DNA of 64,000 bases from Paragonimus skrjabini miyazakii (taxonomy: Eukaryota; Platyhelminthes; Trematoda; Plagiorchiida; Troglotrematidae): contig JTDE01000284.1 of the NCBI GenBank assembly GCA_014338405.1, positions 88,621 through 152,620 of the forward strand, written 5' to 3'. Shown piece by piece: positions 34,060 through 44,700 of this stretch. Below the pieces are notes generated by a model. The model was not told the origin of the DNA and searched no databases. It saw only the letters and a program-made list of their open reading frames with translations. Both the position numbers and the translations under genes were made by a program. Position 1 is the stretch's first letter. Each line of letters starts with the position of its first letter.

Positions 34060-34270
34060 TTAGGCTGTTGCTTCAAGACTAATAGGATTACGTGAGTTTC
34101 ACTCCAGTTAGAGTTCGTCAGTAGTTCATATCCTTGCCACGGCTGCGGCTAGAACCCCGGCCACGATTTTTTGAGGCAACTCTGTTGTCCAGTGTACCAG
34201 TGACCTTGTATATGATACGACTAAATCATCCGATACAAACGTTGCTACTGACGTACTTTACCAAGAGCAA
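34060..34270 (-). mobile_element. HH-SINE copy G
   Basis: Minus sense, same orientation as copy F about 400 bases before it. The head has box-A-like TCACTGGTACACTGG and box-B-like GGGGTTCTAGCC (minus strand), followed by CGTGGCAAGGATATGAAC and a well-kept hammerhead core. The tail is shortened or diverged. Confidence 0.65.
34083..34127 (-). ncRNA. Hammerhead motif in HH-SINE copy G, with compensated stem II
   Basis: Minus strand: CUGACGA (position 7 is free in hammerheads), stem II ACUC/GAGU around the loop UAACUG, GAAA, C-UCAC-G, then UA at the cleavage site. Relative to copy A the outer stem II pair is A-U instead of G-C, so both sides changed and pairing is kept. The A15.1-U16.1 pair is present. 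Stem I is the weak part: GAACUA no longer faces UAGUGC. The nearest pairing is GGAU with AUCC, offset by eight bases. Confidence 0.65.
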
Positions 34271-36218
34271 AACTGGAGTTTTATTACGACATTCATGTCA
34301 GCAGCATTTCACTTTGGTCAATTGACTGCTGGGACAATGCACACTTGTAAAAGTATAATTTGGTCACCGTGGGGGCAGTGTCCTTTAAAAGAGCTCTGTT
34401 TGGAGGGTTATCGCGAGCTGAGAGCTGTGTATCAAACTAGTTAGGTTTTCTCGAAGTGTTTACCAAGTGGCAACGTGCGAACGGTCATGTCGGCAGTTTT
34501 CCTTTTAAAACCGTTCTAACTTAACTACTCAAAATAAGTGAGTAATCCAGTGTCGCGTTCGATTACTTTGTTAAGGTTACGGGGAAAATGTACCGATATA
34601 TGCATACGATATTACGCTATCAACATGCTACCATGTGCTTACAGGACGAACTTTGCCAAATTAGGTTTTGTTTGGCGTTTCAGCTTTCCCAGTCGTATAA
34701 TGTCATCGAAACGATTCAAGACTTACAGCGAGATTCAGGTTAAGAAACAAACTGTTGACTGGTTCAACGGTTGAAAATGCTACTAAGCTTTCAATAATCC
34801 AATTAAGACCTCATGCAAAATAAAAAGACCGGGGTAATTTTTGGCGCACAGTCACATAAATCAGCTCTGTAGGTAAACCCCGTTTTTTAATTTGCCCAAG
34901 ATTATAACGGTTTTTTTACATTTACACGAATATAAAAATTTGCTATTGCCGAGATCTTTTTAGATTAAATCTGGTTATTCGTGTTATCCGTTTAATGGGT
35001 CGTTGATCGAAAAGATATTTTTTGAATGATTAACTTCATTCACAAATATGCAGTTCTGTCGGTTGCTGTGTCTGTCGTCGACTAGGACTGCAATGGTTAT
35101 TCAAATGTCAAACAATTTTGCCCGTCTTTGAAAACGCTGTATCACTAGTAGACCCATTCCTATTCGGTTATGCAGTATAAGCTCACTTCAGTAGGGCAGA
35201 AACACCACTTTGATATTGCGATGTTTTAATCAACTGGCTGATTTTTATTCTATCAGAACGAATTCCATCAAGACAGCAAGCATCAAACAGAAATGCCGGG
35301 ATGGTCAGTCAGAACAGATAACATTAACTGATTGCATCGTTGCATTTCTATGATGTAATCGTTTTCGTATCTAACAAGCCAGCTGAGTTAGCCAAGTGAA
35401 ACATGAGATTGATCTGTCAGATTGCAATCCTTATTCACGCAGTGATAGACACCCTTATCAGGTCGTTTTAAAGGCCTTTCTTGACAAATGGCTAGGCATG
35501 CAACCCACATATTTTGGCATCTAGTGTGCAATAATCAGTCGGAGGGAGTTCATAACCGGTGTGTTGTGTATGTGCATTTGTGGACATCCACTGGGGTTGA
35601 GTGAACAGACCCAGCGGGTTATGTATTCGTTGTTGTTGGTCACAGCACTGAAGTGGTCCAGTAATCATTGACTCAAATGCGGGAAACTTTGTGCGACGAA
35701 ATAAAATCAGCGATGAGAGTTGAATGCCTTTTAAATCTTGGATCAAAAGGCATATCGTTCGGAAAGAAGACATTATTTGTATCCAGGGTGTACCTCGTCC
35801 ACAGAGTGAGAAAGCGCATCCTAGTTCGTGCGTTCTACGTCCTACATACTGTCGTTTAACAGCACTGTAACAATCCTTGATATGTTATATAGAAATTTTA
35901 GCTGTAGATATGGCAAACGCAAAAGAAGTAGCGTGTACAGTGGTACATATATGAGCTTTAATGTCTTCTTTTCGAGGGAGTTGGAGTGAATTTATTTGAA
36001 GGTAAAGGTGCGATCAGGAGTGAATCGTCTCCGATGTTTCTCAAACAATTTTGCAGCTTCTTTGAGGTGTATAAACTAGCTTTTGGACTAACAAACAAAC
36101 GAGACAGTACTGTCTGTTCTTGCTGTCATGGCACGCTTACGTGGCATGCTTACATAAATGAACCTTACGGCTTCACTTAAAATGCTTGTGTAAACGTATT
36201 CCAGTGGGCATTTATTAG
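34271..36218. other. No gene recognised
   Basis: Frames at 34538-34774, 35492-35773 and 35668-35859 show no motif and no matching splice sites. Confidence 0.4.
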
Positions 36219-36424
36219 GCTCAACACAACCTCGTTTTTTATTTTGTGTCCAACCAACGCCCCCGAATCCCCGCTGGTCATCTTCCAACTATTGCGGCAA
36301 ACTTCACCGCAACAGATTTTGGATCATTTTCTGCCATTTCTAACGTGACTAAGGAGTATAACCTGTTACACTCATCCAGTGCAAAGCTTAGTCCCACTTC
36401 GGGGTACATGACTAGTATGAATGT
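36219..36424 (+). CDS. Candidate internal host exon
   Basis: Open in one frame from just after TAG at 36216-36218, which can serve as acceptor (TTTATTAG), to a consensus donor ATGAAT|GTAAGT at 36425. It is about 68 codons, rich in Ser, Thr, Asn and Ala, and contains NFTATDFGSFSAISNVTKEY with two N-glycosylation sequons. It ends in phase 0. The donor is strong and the acceptor mediocre. No family is recognised. It could be joined to the next candidate, but then only 17 codons follow before a stop. Confidence 0.35.
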
Positions 36425-36861
36425 AAGTTGATTATTCACAGGTTTAATGGTTCAGGTCAATTTTCGTACGATATGGAATTATATCAGCGACCAAAAGCGT
36501 GCGTTGCTTACTGCAAGGTTCAGGCTCGGCCAGTTCGTTTTTCGACAGAATTTGAATAAAATATTTCACTGCAACAACTAATGGTTTTGCAAGCTTGATG
36601 TCTTAGCTGTGAGCAGTCGTTCGTGAAGTTGATAGGCTAAGATTTCTATGGACCGCAGACGTTTCCTACAGTAACTTAATTTCTGCAATATATGGGTAAC
36701 GTCCTGTTGGCAACTGATAAAACACCAAGTCGACTGGGTTAAGCTTGTGTTTCATGGGATACAATACGTTATATACTTTAGTGCAACAGTTCTCGTCTGC
36801 TTTCAGGTACTTTCGTTATCCATTAAATTGCATAGAAAACCTGTTGACTAATTTTTTACAG

Positions 36862-36998
36862 GTTTCCTTGAAGTGGCTGATGCCTGCAGTCCCAAAAGTT
36901 CGGGTCATTTTATAGAAAGGCGAGCTTTATTAAAACGTCGTAAGGCTAAAACAGACTGGTTTGCAATGAGGATGTACTCTAGTATGAACTGCGGCTAA
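36862..36998 (+). CDS. Candidate last exon
   Basis: A strong acceptor (GACTAATTTTTTACAG, ending 36861) is followed by a frame open for 44 codons to TAA at 36996-36998, charged and soluble in character, for example HFIERRALLKRRKAKTDWF. It needs an upstream exon ending with one spare base. The 36219-36424 candidate ends in phase 0, which would instead give VSLKWLMPAVPKVRVIL and a stop. So either an exon lies between them or one call is wrong. Confidence 0.35.
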
Positions 36999-38600
36999 TT
37001 CAACAAGTTCCCTCGGGAAGTAGCTGGCCATATCAGTTGAGTTTCAAAGCTTTCAGATGATTAATCCCCGAGCAAACAGTCATTGTAATACAAGAAGCAG
37101 ACGCCTTTACACAGTTGTTTCGCTATGGAAATAATAGTAGTCCGTCACAGTACCGACGATCAGCAGAAGCACGTCATGTTTGCAGGTGCCACTATTTTGT
37201 TAACGCACACAGCGGGTCACATGCAAAACCCGCTTTTAGAAATGAAGTATCTCCTTTGAATAACATTGTTGTTCACTCATTTTTATTTGCCATATGCTAG
37301 GTCGGCTACAAAAACGTGACGTAGAGATGTGCGAGATTCCCGATCTCCGAACATATGGATTAGGGAACATGGAGAATAAGTACAATTCGACAAATATTTG
37401 TACATAGCAACTGACACATAATCTATTCGAACCGGCGATCGCCCTTCACTAGCATCATGCAGATTCCTGCTCGACGTATTTATTCATTTACGTCCTGGTT
37501 AATCCTGGCTGCTGCGCTATACTCAGTCAGATGTGCTGAGGCATGGCCTTCTTTGTCTGTGTTTAGTTGGAAGCGCTCCTATTCTAGCCCTGTCAGGTTC
37601 TGAATAATAACATCTGATTGACGAAAGTGAACCCGTATGCTTTAATTACATCTTTGGTTCAACTATTTTCCCATTTTAAAAGCTCTTCTCATGTGACACA
37701 CACGGTTGGATATTGTCTATTTATAAACCCATTTGTTATTCTTTGCCAATGCCGATTGGTTGTAACGTATCCTATTGATTACAGTAGTTTCCATTATCTG
37801 AATACCACATGCTATTTTCAAGGACTCTAGTCGGTTCTACAGAGTGAATGATGGTCGCTCAATCGAAGGTACAAAGCAATACCCGAAATAGGGGCACACA
37901 TTTTTTCCTCCTGTGAGTTTCCATAACACTAAGCTAGGATCATAAGTGCAAATGTTGCAAATTATTTCCTTTTTACTGGATTTTTGCACCCTGTAACCTT
38001 GATTCTTAGGTGTACACGGTGTATGCATTGGGATTATTGTATAATGTCGTCCTTGTGAACTAACCAGTTTTCAGAACATCAGACAAGATTCATGGAGGTT
38101 TGGAGGCCACATTGTATTGTTGCATATCATATACTGTAATGCAACGATGTCTAAGGTAAAAAAGTGCTAGAAATTGAGTTTACGTTTTTGTTGTGTATTT
38201 TTCTCGAGATGGATGTTAAACAGCTTAGGTAAACACATATCAGTACTCGCGTGGAACACTCATATTGCTGATGGTGAGATGAGTGTATGTTTAAAAGCCT
38301 TTTTGCATTGTTTTGTGTTCAGTCTGCATGTATTAGTGAGCTGTTCTTAGTGTATACTCCTTTTATCAAACTTTTTATACACTTGCAGATTTTTCTATGT
38401 TGCCTCGCAAGGACTGCTATAAGACACAAATCGTGAAATATTCAGTGATAGTTTTCTTTTGATATTTTAACTGATAACTTCGAACAAAAAAATATTGGGA
38501 AGTAATGCTATGCATAATGGTATAAGATTGTAACATTTGTGCTTTTGTAATTTGCTAAACGAACAATCATATTGAATCTAGCTATGCTCATCTGAACAGC
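36999..38600. other. No gene recognised
   Basis: Short frames. An acceptor-like CACTTGCAG ending at 38389 precedes 23 open codons (FSMLPRKDCYKTQIVKYSV), too short to call. Confidence 0.4.
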
Positions 38601-39170
38601 TTGCGCCTCAATATTAACTTAACTACTGAAATCGAGGAGAGTAATCTAATGTTATTTTCGAATGTCCGGCTTACCAGGCGTGAAGACGGTTCTCTTCCTA
38701 GATATATACAAGGTCTGTTCGGATGGAAGTTCCCCCAAAGAGTCCAGGTACATCAAACAGAGTCCCTTTCAAAATTTTTACCCCTTACGTTGTGTCGAAA
38801 GGCATTCAAAACGATTCAACCTTCGACTAGCCGTCACAACATATCTCATGAACTGGTCAACATATCGTTAACCTTCGATGGTGTTGATGTCGCACTTCTG
38901 ATAGGACGCATAGTTAGGCCAGCACTGAACCGAACATAAACTGCAGCCAAATTTATTGTACTATAAGGAACAACATGGACATGTTCAGTTCCGTAAAGAA
39001 ATCCAAAGCCAAAACGATAGGTCAAACCTTGTTTACTTGGTCATGCAGGTTACAATACGCGGGAAGTGCAGAAAGGCACTACGCACTGAAACCTCATGGG
39101 GTGATCAGAAATTATTTCAGAACATCCAAACTGGAATGTCTGAGCGCCATTAAAGTCATTCCTTAGAACC
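38601..39170 (+). mobile_element. Penelope-like retroelement (PLE), decayed copy 3
   Basis: Plus strand. It starts within the RT: INLTTEIEES then NVRLTRREDGSLPRYI (38610-38710), matching the PLE 'I.FT.E.E......LDV...RR.DGSL...VYRK' block. The middle is frameshifted. At 38990-39160 a remnant of the GIY-YIG domain reads TWSCRLQYAGSAERHYAL, then RTSKLECLSAIKVI, equivalent to 'Y.CSC...YIGRTER.L......W......CLSAI', with the catalytic Arg replaced by Ser. It is shortened at both ends and non-functional. Confidence 0.7.
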
Positions 39171-41377
39171 TGGTAACAAAGTTCATCCCTCAGATTTTGA
39201 ACATATGTACTTCACCTTTTTTGACGTGTTAATTATATATCTTAAGAAACCACCTTTATATGTCAAGAAGCAGATGGTAATTTACTCGGCAGAATCTCGG
39301 TGATACATTGTACAAGAGTCAACCATTAATTGTATTTCATTTTCGATCTCCCATTTTTGAGCTGTCGAATCCTTGTGTTTCATACCTCCCTGTTGTGTTC
39401 TTATTACCTTTGCCTTAGGTTTACTCGTGTGAACTCAATAGGAAGTGACAAAACACATTTAGTTCACTTCAGTTGCTAATCGCTCCGTGTGCACACGACA
39501 TTCGAATTACTCACTCCTCTGCCCATTACTAGTACACACTCCAATTTCCAACCTATCGGACTCCTTCTAGTGAAGTGCTGGTCAGGTTGGTTTGGAGTTC
39601 AGAATCAGACACCTGAGGTACCACTGAAATATACACCCTAAGCTAAATGGCTTATCCATCAGCATTTTTTCTATCGAGAAGCATCACGCAAGTAGTTCGT
39701 AGATTGTCAAACTGTATGAACGTGATGACCGTGTCGTTAGGTCGTTGGAAGCAATCTCTTCCAAATAACTATATTTCTCTAACGCAGGCCTATATAAATT
39801 AACTTAATAAGTTCAATTCTACCCCCAGCTCATGCAGTTTCTGATCAGTGGACAGAAGTGAATAAGGTATATGTTGGCCAAGACCCATTTGAAGGATATC
39901 ACACTACTCTAGTCTTCTAGGCTACACCGAACCATGCTATGCATCTAACCGAATGTATTTTACGTTGAAGCATGTCACACGGATTTCGCTTTTTCGTATT
40001 CCACAATTGTGGTTGTTAACAAATCCATATGGGTGAAAATAGGTTTCACTCCTCATTGTGACATGATGGGTGAAATAATGTAGCTTTCTGATCGCTATTT
40101 GGAAGCTATACAATTATTCGTACCCTTCCATTTCTCGTTATTGAAAAATACTGTCTTCGTGCTGGAATGTCAGCAAATAGCGCGGTCTGAACCCTCTGAA
40201 AGATGTTGAAAAAAATCAACCACTTTACTCCCGTTTGCAAACTGGTAAAGCGAGTTATGTTTCCATCAGTGAGACTGAACTTTCTCAACCGCATCAACAA
40301 ACGTTTCCTTCAACATTTTTTTCCAGTTACGTTTTGATTCGCTAGGTGCGTAAATTAACATAACTTATCAGGCGCTTCAAATGCAACTTTCTGGAGTTCG
40401 TGTATATGCTTCAAATCTATACCCTATAAATGTCTCGTATGTGCAACTGAACACTCATTTGATAACAGGCTCCAGTTACACTGAATTGCGAACTTATCAA
40501 CACAAACAAATCGCAAGGCAAAACCTCGTGAATAACATGACGATGACAAAGGGGTCGAGAGCTTAGACAAGGTTTTTCTATTACACGAAGGTTGGAGCTA
40601 TCAGTAACTGACTAGATACACAATAAAGAATCTGAGAAAAAATGTGCTTCCAGTGGTCACACTATGATGGTTCAAGGAGTGACATAGCGGTATTGGTACT
40701 GCTGAAGATATTAGTGGTCTTTTAGCACCACGGCTTTTACAGAACCAGGAGCTCATTCAACGAGCAAGCTTGTTGACGGTTGATTCGTTATAATGACGTT
40801 AAATTATAGGGAAACGATGCGTATTATTAAATCTGACATTTCAGCAAGTTAAACGGTATGGCTGACAACAAAAGTTTACCGTTTACATAGTCTCTGCGCG
40901 TGTGTAACTGCTCATCTATAACAGATCAGTTCAGTCGTGAAAGTTGCGTTTCTCGTCTTTTACAATGAACCCATTTTAGAAGTTACAGTTTTCAACGTTT
41001 ACTGACTTACCAGGTTACAACTGCTTCTGTGTTGAAGATCCTCCACGTACGAGTAAATTATTTCAAAGCCAATATACTTTCCGAATATTCTCGGTCGCAG
41101 CACGCCGGAGGAAGTGTTGTGTTCAGGACCTATAGGGCAAACCTCAACGACAGACCAGAAGAGACGTTCAGAATAGCGTGTACCCGCTATGAGGAAAGTG
41201 CCACCAGGGCGGTTGACAACGTACTACTACCCAATGTATGTGAATGCACGTTAGCCGTGCAAATGAGTGTACGTGTTTGTGGTCCCATGTTTAACATGAC
41301 CTTTACGGGAATTCGTGCAGAAAACGAATTTGCAGGCCAACCGCCGTTTGCGATCAAAACAGCTGGTGCCGTGACGA
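39171..41377. other. No gene recognised
   Basis: Short frames without motifs. The last few hundred bases before 41.38 kb could hold the 5' untranslated part or LTR of the gypsy element, but I find no repeat of them after 44.7 kb. Confidence 0.4.
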
Positions 41378-42080
41378 ACGTGAGAATGAAGACGCCCTGG
41401 CCCAGCCGTTCGAAGATGGAGACGTCCGGACGTTCCTGGAGGACTTCGAGGACGTGGCCGGAGTGGTCGGATTCAAGACCGATCGTGGGCAGCTATCCTC
41501 CCTACGGATGTTGATGAAGAGCAAGACGAAGACGGTGCTGGACGCAGCGCGAAGAGGCCCTGCGAAGTTGAAGTAAGCTGCTGCGAAGAAAGAGCTGGTG
41601 GCTGCGTTTGACAGCCCGGCCGACCGCCAGGAGGTTATATGGCGGTTCGAAGCCACCAGGCTTGGACAAGGAGCGGATCCATCCGTGTTCGCTGCTACTC
41701 TGCAAGGTTTGATAGACAGAGCTCTTCCAGGATTGGTTCAAGAACCACGACGGAAGTTGCTAAAGGGGCATTTTATTAAAAGTCTCCAGATGGTGGTTGG
41801 CGACCAAGTCCGTAGTGGACCTCGATGAACTTGCGAATGTGACGCGGGAGTTGGGAGTTATGTCCATGGCCTCCGTGAATGCGAACGGCAACACGGACAA
41901 AAAGACACTGGGAGAAATGCAAAAGACAATGGAGAAGCTCTCAGAGGATATAGCTGCCTTGGAAACAACATCACGGAAGGACGATCGACTAGGACGTTTC
42001 CTCATCTGTGGGGGAAAAGGACACTGGAAGAAGGATTGCCCAATCCTGCGGTTCAAGAGGTACAAAAATAGTGTTTTTTG
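41378..42080 (+). pseudogene. Gypsy gag remnant with damaged zinc knuckle
   Basis: Starts around ENEDALAQPFEDGDVRTFLE; this acidic opening is followed by the Gag core VFAATLQGLIDRALPGLV. There is a stop at 41574 and a frame change near 41800. The distal part ends in a nucleic-acid-binding knuckle, ICGGKGHWKKDCP (42003-42042). The usual CX2CX4HX4C lacks its first Cys, where Phe stands, so RNA binding would be impaired. Gag normally packages the element's RNA in cytoplasmic particles. Confidence 0.75.
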
Positions 42081-42129
42081 ATTGTTCTTTTTGTTGGGCC
42101 GGTCAACTAGTAATGTGAGCAATTGAGAA

Positions 42130-42300
42130 GGAGGCCGTACATACAAGGGTTGAAGCTATCGGAGAGACAGAACAGTGCTTGGTCGATACAGGAGCGGCTG
42201 TTACGTTGTTTGCTTGTGAAAAGAAGCAAAACGTAAAACCGACATCCATGATGATCAGGACGGTTGAGGTCATAGTTTACTGGTTGATGGTGTGAAAGAA
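42130..42300 (+). pseudogene. Gypsy aspartic protease remnant
   Basis: Plus strand, CLVDTGAAVTLF at 42177-42212 with the DTG catalytic triad (42184-42192) intact. It sits between gag and RT as expected. Flanking residues drift into other frames within about 40 codons. The family cleaves the Gag-Pol polyprotein as a dimer. Confidence 0.75.
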
Positions 42301-42429
42301 TGTGGAGTTCGTATCGGCAGCGATATCGTAAAGCATAATTTCATTTTTCCCCCAGAAACCAGGCAAACGATCCTTGACTCCGATTCCCTCGCTGCAACAG
42401 ATGCCGTGATTAATTTGAAACCCTTTGCT

Positions 42430-43090
42430 CCGGGTTCATCTTGAAGAAGAATTGAAAAGACAAATACAGAAACGTGTTGGGTAAGAAAATGATCAAGGAG
42501 GCCAACAGTCCGTACAACTCGTCTGTTTTCCAGGTGAAAAAGTCCAGCGGGAGGAACTGCTCCTGTGTGAATTTTAGATGACTGAGTGAAGTAACACAGA
42601 ACACAGTTGTGCCAATGCCGTCCATCGCTGATATTTTTGATGGGCCGCAACAGGCGAAGTTGTTCACGGTGTTGGACTTAAGCTCTGGATACTGGCAAGT
42701 ACCGATCAAACCCACGGATCGTGAGACAACCGTATCCATGGTGGGCGGAAAACAGTATCAGTTCAAGCGCATGCCGTTTGGCCTATCCGGGTGACCGTTT
42801 GCATTTGGACGCCTGGTGGTTCAGCTGGTAAAACGATTGGATAATATGGCGGTATATGGCGATGATATTGTTATATATAATGAGACGGAATCGGAACATG
42901 CTACCCATATAGATGCTGTCTCAAATCGCATTAAGAACTCAGGACTTCGGATCAATGCCAAAAGTCACAACTGGGACAATCATCAAAGGTATTACTGGGA
43001 TACAAGGTGGGCCGAAGTGAAATCAAGCCTCTGCCGGAGAGAATATTGACAGTTATAGAGGCTGTTGTTTCGAATTCTAAGCGCACTCTG
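42430..43090 (+). pseudogene. Gypsy reverse transcriptase remnant
   Basis: Motifs in order: SPYNSSVFQVKK (about 42510), CVNFR then a stop, PMPSIADIFD, LFTVLDLSSGYWQVPI (42660-42708, with the first catalytic Asp), MPFGLSG then a stop, and YGDD at 42855-42866, where the family usually has Y(V/A)DD. Two internal stops (42579, 42792) and a frame change are present. The domain length is about normal. Confidence 0.85.
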
Positions 43091-43229
43091 AGATAATTTC
43101 TCTGTTGACCAGGGTGCTACAGTCGGTTCGTGAAATCTTTTCACTCCATTACATTGCCACTATACGAACTTCTTCGAAAAGACAAGAAATTTGAATAGAC
43201 CGACAACGTCCAGAGGGCATTCACGCAAG

Positions 43230-43510
43230 TTCAGCAAGCGATGAACGAGCAACAACTAACTCTGAAACTTCCGAATACAAAAGAAACGTTCATCGTAGCA
43301 GCAGATGCCAGTGACCGTGGCATTAAGGCAGTACTCAAGCAAAGGGAAGGAGTAATCTAATATACCAGCAGAGTCCTGATCCTAACAGATCAGAAGTATT
43401 CGACCATTGGAAAGGAATGTTTGGCAATCGTTTGGGCACTGGACAAGTGAGGGCCGTACCTGTTGGGTCAAAAGTTCCATGTGGAGACGGATCAAAACCT
43501 CTAGAGTAGA
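43230..43510 (+). pseudogene. Gypsy RNase H remnant
   Basis: FIVAADASDRGIKAVLKQ (43290-43343), then after a stop TSRVLILTDQKYSTIGKECL and AIVWALDK, then FHVETDQNL. The Asp, Glu and Asp residues of the RNase H active site are all recognisable. Stops at about 43361 and 43449 interrupt it. In the element it removes RNA from the RNA-DNA hybrid. Confidence 0.8.
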
Positions 43511-43889
43511 TCAGATCAGCGAAGGACCCGAGAAGCAAAGTAGCCCGATGGGCATTGCGTTTACAGGAATATGATTTCACGATCCATCTTGTGCCTGGTT
43601 CGAGCAATTGCGCCGCTGATTTTCTTTCTCGACCGCAGATAGACGACGAACTCCCGCAAGTGACTTTTGGAACCAACGGCTTAGTAATGGAGCAGGACCC
43701 ACAGACACTAGTGCGTCTACAATGTAAGAACAAAGTCCTTCGGAAGGTGGTTGAAGCTCTATTAAGTGGCGTGAGGATCCCCGGACATACCAAGGGTGAA
43801 GAGGTGAGAATAATCGCTTCCTGATGGAGAAGAATTGGCTTAAACAGTGCGGGCGTATTGACGTGGTAGCCTGATATGGGACACTTTCG

Positions 43890-44690
43890 CGTGGTAGTCA
43901 TCCCGAGACGACTGAGGAGTAAACTGGTAGCAAACTGCCATAAAACAGCACACGCCGGGTGCACTAGGACACACGATCTGCTGCATTGAAAAGTATATTG
44001 GCCGAAGATGAAAGAGGATGTGACAACTCACGTACTTGCATGCCAACAGTGTCAGTTACTGAAAGGCGACAATCGGGAAGCCCAATAGCCCTTACAGTCA
44101 ATACCAGTTTCCGAAATCGGTTAACTCTGGTCGATGGATCTTATGGGCTCATTTCAACCAAGCGCTCGCGGTAATCAGTACACTCTGGTCATGACAGAAC
44201 ACTTTACCCGTTGGATCGAAGCGACTGGTGTTCCGGATCAAAAAGCATCTACGGTGGGAGACATGGTGATGAAGCACACCTTAGCGAACCACGGTGTACC
44301 AAAGGCAATCTTAGCAGATCAGGGACCATGCTTCAAAGACGAGGGGTTTCGAACAAGTATGCAACAACTGGGAGTCAAACGCATCCGAACGACACCACAT
44401 TACCTGCACACCAATGGGTTCACTGTACGTAACAACCGAACGGTCAAATAATGGTCATCAGCCAAAGGAGGTGACTGGGAGTCTGCGTTACCACTGATGG
44501 TGTTGGTCAACCGGGCGTCTGTGCAGGCTAGCACGAAGAAATCTCCATTTCAATTGATGCGCGGTAGAATCCCTCGACTTCGGGTGGATCAGAACACCGT
44601 ATCTGCAGAAAACGACAGCCCTCCATCATGCACATTTGAGAAAGTTTTCAGTAGAGTCCATTCGCAGATTCTTAAGCGGCTCGCGTAAAT
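43890..44690 (+). pseudogene. Gypsy integrase remnant, catalytic Glu lost
   Basis: The N-terminal zinc finger is CHKTAHAGCTRTHDLL, a stop, then VYWPKMKEDV and CQQCQ (43935-44055), with the His pair and Cys pair present. The core opens WSMDLMGSF (44130, first Asp), then ILADQGPCFKDEGF (44310, second Asp). At the DDE glutamate, where relatives have 'GLVERxNRT', this copy has GFTVRNNRT (44418-44444), so Glu is Val. The C-terminal part, FQLMRGRIPRLRVD, is readable to about 44690. It is dead as an integrase, independent of the stops. Confidence 0.85.
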
Positions 44691-44700
44691 TCCATTTGTT

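Larger units (their letters stand above)
41378..44700 (+). mobile_element. Ty3/gypsy-type LTR retrotransposon, gag-pol, degenerate
   Basis: Gag, protease, reverse transcriptase, RNase H and integrase occur in that order on the plus strand, the Ty3/gypsy (Metaviridae-like) gene order. The interior is visibly richer in G and C than the flanks. At least five in-frame stops (for example 41574, 42579, 42792) and several frame changes destroy coding capacity. I could not find LTRs, a primer-binding site or a target-site duplication by eye, so the ends may be lost or diverged. Trematode gypsy lineages such as CsRn1, Boudicca and Gulliver are the obvious comparison, but I cannot say which is closest. 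Confidence 0.9.

Noticed and set aside
33812..34325. Two short plus-strand ORFs
   Set aside because: They are shadows across HH-SINE copies F and G.
41029..41514. A 161-residue plus-strand ORF
   Set aside because: Its second half is the wrong frame of the gypsy gag, and the first half has no motif.
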